Origin: Bacteroidales bacterium
GTDB lineage: Bacteria > Bacteroidota > Bacteroidia > Bacteroidales > Bacteroidaceae
Direction of reading: 5' to 3'
Assembly: GCA_004555425.1 (NCBI GenBank)
Contig: SFID01000041.1
Coordinates: forward strand, 1-16,373
DNA: 16,373 bases
In this document: positions 1-8,200 of the stretch, in pieces
Position numbering within the stretch: the first letter of the stretch is position 1
Layout of the letters: every line of letters begins with the position of its first letter
Made by a program: the position numbers and the translations under genes
The notes under the pieces: generated by a model
What the model saw: the letters and a program-made list of their open reading frames with translations, nothing else
What the model was told of the DNA's origin: nothing
The model's database searches: none

Positions 1-12
1 TCTTCGCTAGTA

Positions 13-44
13 CAAAGATACAACATTTTCGCGCGAAATGCAAA
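13..44 (-). promoter_or_regulatory. Outward-facing Bacteroidetes-type promoter
   Basis: Read on the minus strand, TTTG (complement of 41-44) is followed after exactly 20 bp by TATCTTTG (complement of 13-20). This matches the Bacteroidetes -33/-7 pattern (TTTG, about 20 bp, TAnnTTTG). It would drive a gene beyond the left edge of the window. A 12-bp palindrome, TTTCGCGCGAAA (27-38), lies between the two elements and could be an operator. The match is seen in the sequence; promoter activity is inferred. Confidence 0.6.
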
Positions 45-48
45 TCGC

Positions 49-82
49 TTTAACATTTCGCAACAATCTATGAAATGTTAAA
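49..82. promoter_or_regulatory. Inverted repeat upstream of the left promoter (possible operator)
   Basis: TTTAACATTTC (49-59) and GAAATGTTAAA (72-82) form a perfect 11-bp inverted repeat with a 12-nt centre. It sits just upstream of the -33 element of the outward promoter. The half-site ACATTT/AAATG is echoed around the palindrome at 24-40, so four related half-sites surround this promoter. That suits a dimeric regulator. A terminator is less likely because no U tract follows. Confidence 0.4.
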
Positions 83-150
83 AGACGAGTTTTGCACACG
101 CGAGGGTTCGCGATGTGTTATATTACGAGGCCGGGGTCGCAGCGCGCCCT

Positions 151-303
151 GGTTTCAATGAAGCTTTCAGCTTCTAGTTTCAGTCGGGGACTGCGTCCCC
201 TAGTTTCAGTCAGTCGCTTCGCTCCCTTAGTTTCAACGGGGACAGCGTCCCCTGGTTTCAACACAGCCTTACGGCTGCTGGCTCGATAGCGTTGATTCGC
301 TAT
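151..303. repeat. Array of five regular hairpin units with constant GTTTCA
   Basis: GTTTCA occurs at 152, 177, 203, 230 and 255, a period of 25-27 bp. Each copy is followed by a different small palindrome: GAAGC/GCTTC (160-174), GGGGA/TCCCC (186-200), an imperfect one around 211-225, GGGGAC/GTCCCC (238-252) and CAGCC/GGCTG (264-277). A sixth stem, ATAGCG/CGCTAT (286-303), closes the array without its own GTTTCA. The flank is conserved while stem sequences change and stay self-complementary. The sequence between 83 and 150 holds no gene I can support. The array ends just before a transposase-like remnant. Confidence 0.7.
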
Positions 304-310
304 AGGACCT

Positions 311-460
311 ACCTATATCCATTTTGATTGGGTCGTGAAGCGCATGTTGCGCGACAAGGCCAACTTTGCCGTGCTCGAAGAACTCATCAACGACCTCTTC
401 GGGCGCAAGATTACCATCGTGGAAATCCTAGAGAATAAAGAAGAACAGAATAACGTGATG
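311..460 (+). pseudogene. Remnant of an Rpn/PD-(D/E)XK nuclease family transposase
   Basis: The frame reads TYIHFDWVVKRMLRDKANFA and continues through a segment ending ITIVEILENKEEQN. This resembles the N-terminal 45-50 residues of the Rpn-type (PD-(D/E)XK nuclease family transposase) proteins abundant in Bacteroidales, where a FDWxxKRxLRxKANFxVLE motif is followed by a short helix and an EILES-like segment. After about 460 the resemblance stops: the frame runs on as an unrelated Arg/Val-rich tail to a stop at 550, and the catalytic PD-(D/E)XK core is missing. A TGA lies upstream at 293-295 and no ATG precedes the conserved part; the only start nearby is GTG 335. It is therefore a broken fragment, not a working gene. 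Family assignment is from memory of the motif, not a search. Confidence 0.55.
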
Positions 461-547
461 GCACGAAATGGAGGAGTTAGTACGGCCTACTGCGCGAAAA
501 CGGTCGCGCGCCTTGTACGATTGAGAAGAAATGTCTATATTTGCGGC

Positions 548-555
548 TAAATTTG
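548..555 (+). promoter_or_regulatory. -7 element of the first adhesin gene promoter
   Basis: TAAATTTG matches the Bacteroidetes -7 consensus TAnnTTTG and lies 37 bp before the ATG at 592. The nearest upstream TTG (521-523) is 24 bp away, longer than ideal, so the -33 element is weak. The resulting leader would be A-rich with no clear Shine-Dalgarno, as is usual in the phylum. The element overlaps the stop codon of the frame that runs through the upstream transposase remnant. Confidence 0.45.
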
Positions 556-591
556 TCAATTCTAACAATCAATAACTAACAAACTGAAAGC

Positions 592-3500
592 ATGAAAACT
601 GTAAACAGACCATTCAGCTGGTTGCTGACAGCCTTGTTGGTGGTGCTCATCGTACTCCCCGCGAGTGCGCAGGGCCCCATGACACAGCGCGATTTCAGCA
701 AACTGCGGAGGGAACTGCAAAAGCAGCGTCCCCCCAGACCCGACCTACCTTCAGGGCTAGTAAAGAAAGCCCCTGCCAAGGTGGAAGCCAACGGCGGCGA
801 AACCATCCTCTATGGTAGCATCATCGACTCGTACAACGATGACCGCTATGGCACCATCGGCTTGTACAACTTCAACGCCTACGACATGAACTCCTTCAAC
901 ATGGTGAAGGACGGGCTGCACGTATATGGCGGCGGTACGTTTGCCGATGGCTTGTACTATGGCCAGTATTTCGGCGAGAAAGGTACCCAGTTGACGCTGC
1001 CCGTTGAGTTGAACGTCTATGACCCCGAGCAGGGCTTTGCGAAAGTGCGCAATTACTACGGCACCTGGTGGGACAACATTGCCTGCGACCTGGCATGGGA
1101 CGCCACGCAGAAGCGTCTCTATGGCGTATTCTGGAACGAACCCTACACGAGTATCAACCAGTTTGGCTACATCACTCTGGACGATCCGCAGATCAACGCC
1201 TTCACTACTCACGTTGTAGATAGCCTGCCCGAGCGCATGGTGGCTGTGGCAGCCTCGCCCGCTGGCGTCATCTACGTGATTGGTGCGTCGGGCATGCTCT
1301 ATACCGTGGACAAGGCAACGGGTAAGGCAACCGAAGTGGGCAATACAGGCGTGAAAGTTTTCCCCTGGTACCAGTCGGCTTGCTGGGACGAGGCTTCGGG
1401 CAAGATATTCTGGAACGCTTGTTTCGGGAAATATGCTGACTTCACCGTCTTTGAGGTAGATCCCGCCACGGGACAGGCCGTCATGGCTATGAACAATATC
1501 TACGACAACTGGGGCGGCAATGACCAAATCCTTGGTCTGACCACGATGAAAGACTTCACCGTGACCACCTACGCTCCCGAGCCCGTCAGCAACCTGACGG
1601 TCAATTTCGCAGGGCTGAGCGGCACCATCGCCTTCACCCTTCCCACACAGAATGTGAAGGGCGAGAGCCTGAGCGGCAACGTAGAATATGTGGTTTATAT
1701 CAATGGCGAACAGAAGGCGAAGGCTAGCGCTCCCGCTGGCGCACAGGTGGCCGAAACGCTCACCCTGCCCGAAGCTGGCAACCAGCAAGTATCGGTGGTA
1801 GCCGTACAGAGCGACGTGACGAGTTGCGCTTCCCTGTGGAAGGGCTACGTGGGCGTAGACAAACCCGCGGCACCTGCCAACGTGACCGCACAGGCTGCGG
1901 CCAAGAACGAATCCGGCCAATATCCCATCACCGTCACTTGGGCCGCTCCGACCTATGGCGTCAATGGTGGGGCAATCGACCCTGCCGCCCTGACCTACAA
2001 GGTGACGCGTCTGCCCGAAGGTGTGGAGGTGTATAGCGGCAACGATCTGACGTACACCGACCTCGTAGCGGCAGAACTGAAGACCTCGGTGAAGTATGCC
2101 GTTGTGGCTATCAACGGCGCAGAAACTTCCGACCCTGCCGAGTCCAACTACGTGCAGATTGGCGAGCAGCAGGGCGTGCCTTTCAGCGATGACTTCAACG
2201 ATACCTCCGCCGACCGCAGCGACTGGACCATCATTGATGCCAACAACGACGGCAGCACGTGGGTGCTCAATCAGGGCAACTACTCCTATAAATATAATCA
2301 GGCAAATCCCGCAGATGACTATGTGGTGCTGCCCGCCATCAAGTTGGAAGCCGGCAACCTCTACCACTTCGACATCAAGGCCCGCAACACTTCGCCCACC
2401 GAGCGCATCGCTGCCTATGTGGGCAAGACGGCCACAGTGGAAGGTCTGGACACCGAAATCATCGCGCCGACCGAAATCACCTACGACGATGGCGAGAAAG
2501 AACTCCGCGGCAACTTCATCCCGACCGAGAGCGGCCTCTACTACTTCGCCGTGAAGGCTTGCAGCGATGCCGACATGAGTACGCTCCGCCTGACAAACGT
2601 CAGCGTGACGATGACACCGGGCACCGCACCTGACGCTCCCATCGCTAGCATTACCGCTGGTGCTGAGGGCGCGCTGAATGCAACGCTCAGCATCACCCTC
2701 CCGACGAAGGGTATCGACGGACAGGACCTCTCTGCTCTTGATTCCTGCATCGTGAAGCGCAACGGCACAGTGGTGAAGACTTTCGTAAGCCCCGCCGTGG
2801 GCGAAACGCTGACCTTCGAGGACAATACCATTGAAAAGGCTGGCATCTACACCTACGTGGTTTCTGCCGTGGCCAATGGCGACGAAGGAAATACGACCAA
2901 GGTTTCCACCTATGTGGGTCTGGATATGCCTGGTCCCGTGACCAATCTGCGCGCCGTTGAAGACATGGAGAACCCTGGCACCATCGTCCTCACTTGGGAT
3001 CCTCCCACGGTGGGCCAGCGCGGTGGCTATGTCAATCCCGAGGGCCTGACCTACTGGGTGTCCATCGGTACGCAGGGCACGGAATACTACACCTACGACC
3101 GCACCTATCGCGACCACTTGGACATCAGCAAGGGCCAAACGTATCAGGCATATAGTGTCTATGCAGAAAACAGTGCTGGTAGCGGTCGCTACGTATGGAA
3201 GACCGTCGTAGCCATTGCAGGTCCTGCCATTGAAGCACCCGTTGTGGAGTCCTTCCCTGGTCCTAGTATGAACAGCGGTCCGTGGTTGACCGAAATGACG
3301 CAAGGCGAGATTGGCGAAGCCTACTGGACACCCGTCGACGGCTCCGTCATCGAGGCTGGTTCGCAGGACAACGATGCGGGTGTGATTAGTTTCAGCAGCC
3401 GCTTCCTCGGCAAGGCTCGCCGCATTATGTCGCCCAAGATTGACATCTCCAAGATGGAAAAGCCGCAGGCTTCCTGCTGGATTTATTTCAACGGCAAGAG

Positions 3501-5130
3501 CGACCGCGTCGTCACCGAGATTTCGGCTGACTACGGCGACTTCGTGACCCTAGAAGAGGTGACGCTCAACACGCAGGAGAAGGGTTGGCACCGTTTGACC
3601 TACGACCTGAGCAACTGGAAGAACAGCCAGTTCATCCGCTTCGGTGTTCAGGGTGTCTCCGTGGAAACCGTTGGCGACATCACAGCCTTCGACAACTTCT
3701 CCCTCACCGACGCTGTGGACTACGACGTACAGATTGGCAGCCTCACGGGTCCCGAAAAGGTGAAGGTGGGCGAGACGGGTACGCTCAACGTCAGCCTGCG
3801 CAACCTCGGCAACAAGGCCCTGGCCGCCGCCGATTATAGCATCGCGCTCTTCAAGAACGAAAAGCAGGTGGCCACGTTTGATGGCGTTGACCTCGCTGTT
3901 GATGCTGTGCGCACCATCAGCCTGACGGACGTTCCGACGATTGACGATCCCGAAATGACGGTATACAAGGCCAGCATCCTTTCGGAGAAAGACCAGAACG
4001 CTGCCAATAATATCTCCAACCGCGTGAGCGTGGAAATCATTCTGCCGCAATATCCGCGCGTGACACAACTAAGCGGCGAATCCAAAGACAGCAAGATCAG
4101 ACTCTTCTGGGAAGAACCCAACTTCAGCGATATGCCCGCCCAGAGCGTGACGGAGCGTTTTGAAAACTATCCCGCCTTTGCCATTGCCAATTATGGCGAC
4201 TGGAAAGCCGTGGATGCCGATGGCGCAAAGACCGTCCGCATGACGCTCAGCGAAGAGTTCGGCCCGCTGGAATATCCCAACGCTGGCGAGGCCATGGCCT
4301 TCCAAGTGTTCAACACCACGGAGGCTGGCATCCCCTTCAGTTCTTGGGACCCCCACTCTGGCGAACAAATGCTCGTCGCCTTCAAGTGTGCTTCGCCCGA
4401 TGAAGGTCAGACCGAAATCAATAACGACGACTGGCTCATCTCGCCCGAACTCAATGGCGCGGCTCAGACCATCTCGTTCTATGCCAAGGCTGCCATGGGT
4501 GTATATACGCCCGAGAAATTTCAGGTGCTCTACTCCACCACTACGCCGACCGTTGAAGCCATGACGCAGATTGGCCAGACGCAGACGGTGTCCAACGTGA
4601 CGGGTTGGGAAGAGTACAAGGTGGCCCTGCCCGAGGGTGCCAAGTATTTCGCCATCCGCTGCGTGAGCGAGGCGAAGTTTGCTTTGATGATTGACGACAT
4701 CACGTATATTCCTGCTGGCGCCGTGACCGAAGAACTCTCGCTGATGGGTTACAACGTTTACCGCGATGGCCAGCGCGTCAACGGCGAACCGCTTCCCGAA
4801 AGCGTATGGACGGACGAAAACGTGGAGGAAGGCAATACGTACAACTATCGTGTGACTGCCGTTTACGACAAGGGCGAATCGCTCTACTCCGATGCGCTCA
4901 GCATTCTCTGCACTGGTGTGAAGGGTCTCACCAATAGCAAGGCCCGCATCTCCGCCACCGAGGGCTACATCCTCGTTTCGGGTGCCGAAGGCCAGCGCGT
5001 GGAAGTCTATAGCATGGACGGCCGTCTGCTCTTGGCTCGTCCCGGTGCCGATCGTCTGCAAATCAAGACCCAGAGCGGTTACTACGTTGTCAAGACTGGC
5101 GACAAGGTGGCCACGATTCTGGTGCGATAA
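592..5130 (+). CDS. T9SS-secreted multidomain adhesin-like protein (FN3 / choice-of-anchor-J), copy 1
   Basis: The 1512-aa product starts with a signal peptide (about residues 1-27, cleavage near ASAQ-G). Next is a propeller-like region (about 65-325, repeated short units such as VIYVIGASGMLYTVDKATG). FN3-like domains lie at about 330-423 and 424-522. A cleaved-adhesin/choice-of-anchor-J-like jelly roll follows (about 529-676, with the acidic loop DANNDGSTW). Two more FN3-like domains (678-775, 779-876), a second jelly roll (881-1042), a CARDB/Ig-like domain (1044-1153), a third jelly roll (1157-1380, NNDDWLISPEL), a short FN3 (1382-1441) and a T9SS type A sorting domain (about 1447-1512, ending GYYVVKTGDKVATILVR) complete it. 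The layout resembles haemagglutinin/gingipain adhesin regions of Porphyromonas. I see no catalytic motif. It should pass the inner membrane by Sec and the outer membrane by T9SS, then be surface-attached or released. Ligand unknown. The downstream gene is a paralogue. Confidence 0.85.
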   Translation: MKTVNRPFSWLLTALLVVLIVLPASAQGPMTQRDFSKLRRELQKQRPPRPDLPSGLVKKAPAKVEANGGETILYGSIIDSYNDDRYGTIGLYNFNAYDMNSFNMVKDGLHVYGGGTFADGLYYGQYFGEKGTQLTLPVELNVYDPEQGFAKVRNYYGTWWDNIACDLAWDATQKRLYGVFWNEPYTSINQFGYITLDDPQINAFTTHVVDSLPERMVAVAASPAGVIYVIGASGMLYTVDKATGKATEVGNTGVKVFPWYQSACWDEASGKIFWNACFGKYADFTVFEVDPATGQAVMAMNNIYDNWGGNDQILGLTTMKDFTVTTYAPEPVSNLTVNFAGLSGTIAFTLPTQNVKGESLSGNVEYVVYINGEQKAKASAPAGAQVAETLTLPEAGNQQVSVVAVQSDVTSCASLWKGYVGVDKPAAPANVTAQAAAKNESGQYPITVTWAAPTYGVNGGAIDPAALTYKVTRLPEGVEVYSGNDLTYTDLVAAELKTSVKYAVVAINGAETSDPAESNYVQIGEQQGVPFSDDFNDTSADRSDWTIIDANNDGSTWVLNQGNYSYKYNQANPADDYVVLPAIKLEAGNLYHFDIKARNTSPTERIAAYVGKTATVEGLDTEIIAPTEITYDDGEKELRGNFIPTESGLYYFAVKACSDADMSTLRLTNVSVTMTPGTAPDAPIASITAGAEGALNATLSITLPTKGIDGQDLSALDSCIVKRNGTVVKTFVSPAVGETLTFEDNTIEKAGIYTYVVSAVANGDEGNTTKVSTYVGLDMPGPVTNLRAVEDMENPGTIVLTWDPPTVGQRGGYVNPEGLTYWVSIGTQGTEYYTYDRTYRDHLDISKGQTYQAYSVYAENSAGSGRYVWKTVVAIAGPAIEAPVVESFPGPSMNSGPWLTEMTQGEIGEAYWTPVDGSVIEAGSQDNDAGVISFSSRFLGKARRIMSPKIDISKMEKPQASCWIYFNGKSDRVVTEISADYGDFVTLEEVTLNTQEKGWHRLTYDLSNWKNSQFIRFGVQGVSVETVGDITAFDNFSLTDAVDYDVQIGSLTGPEKVKVGETGTLNVSLRNLGNKALAAADYSIALFKNEKQVATFDGVDLAVDAVRTISLTDVPTIDDPEMTVYKASILSEKDQNAANNISNRVSVEIILPQYPRVTQLSGESKDSKIRLFWEEPNFSDMPAQSVTERFENYPAFAIANYGDWKAVDADGAKTVRMTLSEEFGPLEYPNAGEAMAFQVFNTTEAGIPFSSWDPHSGEQMLVAFKCASPDEGQTEINNDDWLISPELNGAAQTISFYAKAAMGVYTPEKFQVLYSTTTPTVEAMTQIGQTQTVSNVTGWEEYKVALPEGAKYFAIRCVSEAKFALMIDDITYIPAGAVTEELSLMGYNVYRDGQRVNGEPLPESVWTDENVEEGNTYNYRVTAVYDKGESLYSDALSILCTGVKGLTNSKARISATEGYILVSGAEGQRVEVYSMDGRLLLARPGADRLQIKTQSGYYVVKTGDKVATILVR

Positions 5131-5161
5131 CTCCGTATAGCGAACACTTATATATATAATA

Positions 5162-5196
5162 AGGAGTGCCGATGGCAGAAAACCACCGGCACTCCT
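5162..5196 (+). terminator. Strong stem-loop between the two adhesin genes
   Basis: AGGAGTGCCG (5162-5171) pairs with CGGCACTCCT (5187-5196). After one A.C mismatch, TGG pairs with CCA, closing a 7-nt loop (CAGAAAA). That makes 13 pairs. It begins 31 bp after the stop codon of the first gene and is followed by ATTCT, a poor U tract, so it is either a Bacteroidetes-style terminator or a processing/attenuation site between the paralogues. It contains the first in-frame GTG of the next open frame, which argues against that start. Confidence 0.6.
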
Positions 5197-5267
5197 ATTC
5201 TAAGAACCAACCTCAGTTGTTTCTTCCCAAGGAAACATTCTCTGCTTTGAAAATCATTCCATATTTC

Positions 5268-8200
5268 ATGAAACCTTTCTTCTTATCCCTTGCCCTTGCC
5301 GCCAGTGTCACGACGGCCGTGGCCCAAGACGTGCCGACGATTTACGGCAGCGTCATCTACGCCACGGGATGGCAGGATATGGCCAACGCGCCCTACGGCA
5401 TCTATGCCATTGACGGCGGTGATGCTAGAGAGCCGCGCGCTGTCCGCATCAATCCGTCCCTGTTTGCCAACGGTGGTGGCGTTTACGTGGATGGGCTCTA
5501 CCACATGGTGCAGCACCAGACGTATGCCGACGGCCTGAGCATTGCGCTCCGCACCTACGATGTTAACAACGATTGGCGGCTGGTGCGCGAACAGTACCTC
5601 GACTTCTCGGGCTGTATTGCCAGCGATCTCACCTACGACCCTACGACCGACAACATTTACGGTTGCTTCGGTCGCGGTACGGTCGAGGGGCAGAAATCCT
5701 ACCTCCTCGGCATTCTCAATGAGTTTACGGGAGAGGTGGACGAACTCGGCACGCTTCCCGAACAAATGCTCGCCCTCGCCTGCAACGCCCAGGGCGAACT
5801 CTACGGCATTGGCGAATACACGGGCAACCTTTATCGCATTAACAAAGCCACGGCACAGACCACCCTAGTCGGCTCAACGGGCAAGAATATCAAGTACGAA
5901 CAATCCGCCACGTTCGACTATGCCAGCGGCAAACTCTATTGGGCCGCTACGCCCCACGGCACGGACAATCCCGTGTTCCTCTACGAAGTCAGCACTGCCG
6001 ATGGCTCGTGCAAGCAACTTTCCGAGATGACGGGCCGCCACGAGTTCACGGGCCTCTTCACCACCTCGCCCTTTACGCCCGCTGCTGCCCCCGGACGCAT
6101 CAGCAACCTGACGGCAGATTTCCCCAACGGCACACTCAGCGGCAACATCCGCTTCACTGCGCCCAGCACCACCTTTGGCGGCACGGCTCTCAGCGGCACG
6201 CTCGCCTATCGCCTGCGCATTGACGGCAAGGAGGCGGCCACGGGCTCCTGCGAGGCAGGCAGCACCATCACTGTGCCCACCACGCTCACCGAGGGCGCCC
6301 ACTATGTCAAGGTGGATGTCAGCAATGCGAACGGCCGCTGCCCCGTTGCCGTTCAGGATTACTGGATGGGCTACGATGTGCCTGTGGTTCGCAACGCCCA
6401 ACTGACGAAGGGCGAAGACGGCCGCGTCACACTCACCTGGACGGCCGCCGAAGGCAAGCACGGGGGCTACGTGGACAGCGAGACTATGGCCTACCTCGTC
6501 ACGCGCAACCCTGGCAACGTGCAGATTTACGATGGCCCTGCCACCACCTGTACCGAACTCATGGCCGTCAGCAAGTACGGCGCCTATACCTATACTATTA
6601 CGCCGCGCTATGCAGATGCAGCGGGCGAAGCCTATACGACTGCGCCCATCGTGTTGGGCTCGGCTGTCGTGCCGCCCTACACGGAGAAGTTCAGCGAGGA
6701 AAGTAGTTGGACCACCTTCACCGTGCTGGATGCCAACAACGATGGCCATACTTGGTACTACGACTACGGCGCAGCCAGCATCGCTTTTAGCGAGAAGGGC
6801 AACGACACGGACGATTGGCTCATCACGCCGCCGCTCCAACTCAATCCCGAATGGCTCTACCAGTTTGATTTCCTCGCCATCGGCGATGTCTCTGCCACCG
6901 AGCGTTTCTCCGTCTATGCGGGCCAGCAGCCCACAGCCAGCGCAATGACGCAGCAGATTCAGGCGCAGCAGCAGATTGACGGCGGCATTGAATACGCACA
7001 AAGCATTCGCTTCATTCCCCAAGGAGCCGACCAGCCCACCTACTTGGGCATTCACGCCGAGAGCGAATACTACAACAGCAGCCTGCTCAGCGTGAGCAAC
7101 CTCTCCGTCAAGGCGCTGGCTTCTATCCATGCGCCCGCTGCGCCCACCGACCTGCAAGCCGTAGCTGCTGCTGGCGGTGTCAAAGAGGCAACGCTTACCT
7201 TCAAGGCTCCGACGCAGGCCATCAATGGCACACCGCTCCCGACGATAGATATGGTGAAGGTATTCCGCGGCAATGCCAATGTGGCTACCTTCGACGAGGT
7301 ACAACCTGGCCAAGAACTCACCCTCACCGACAAGCCGACTCTGCCCGGCGAATACACGTATAGCCTCGTGGCCGTCAACGAGCACGGCGAAGGCCTTGCG
7401 GCTGACGTCAAGGTGTACGTAGGCGAAGACACGCCCGGCTCACCGCGCAACATCCGCCTGACGGAGGTGGCTCCTGGCCGCGTACAAGTGACGTGGGAGG
7501 CTCCCGAAGTGGGCACCCACGGCGGTTACATCAACCCCGACAATCTCAAATACGAGGTGACCACCTCCGAGGGCGCGAGCACCACGACTACGGAGAAATC
7601 TCACGAGAGCACCTTCTCCGTTCCCGCGGACAAGCAGACCATGATATGGTTCAGCCTGCGTGCACGCAACAATCGCGGCCGCGGTCCTGTGACGCCCTCC
7701 GATACGCTCTTCCTTGGCGATGCCTATTCCATGCCGTTTGCCGAGAGTTTCGCGCGCCGCACGCTCAATGTATCACCTTGGAATATGCAGGCCCCCGAGG
7801 GCGCTGAGTGGAACGTCGTCTCCTACGGTCTCTACGCCGACCCGCAGGACAAGGACGGCGGTATGGCCGTCTTCCTCAATAGTGTTGAGGGCAACGTGGG
7901 CCATCTCGTTTCGCCCAAGATTACCCTTGAAGGCAAGCACCCCACGCTTCGCTTCCACATCTTCCACAATCCTAAGACGCGCAACGAGGTTACGGCTATC
8001 CTCCGCGATGGCGAGGGGCACAAGCACGAACTGGGCCATATCGTTTGCAAGGACCTCACGGGTGTGACGACCGACGCCGACCACGGAGCATGGGTGGCCT
8101 ACACCTACAACCTTGAAGATTTCCTCGGCCACGGCGCGGTGCAGATTGACCTCCAGGTGGAAGGCCACCTGTCGCCCGAGCAAAACAACACCTGCTACAT

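Noticed and set aside
152..260. CRISPR array suggested by evenly spaced GTTTCA (complement TGAAAC, a common CRISPR repeat end)
   Set aside because: Only 6-8 bases are constant per 25-27 bp unit and the rest is a palindrome that differs each time. There is no repeat of CRISPR length, no unique spacers of usual size and no cas gene.
92..289. 65-codon frame over the hairpin array
   Set aside because: The frame is made of the hairpin units, and the product has no resemblance to a protein family.
757..3303. 848-codon open frame antisense to the first adhesin gene
   Set aside because: It mirrors the real gene, which has a signal peptide, recognisable domains and a sorting tail. The antisense product is His/Val/Gly-rich with no domain, as expected opposite GC-rich coding DNA. 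The same applies to the antisense frames at 4069-5061, 5874-7385 and 7773-8858.
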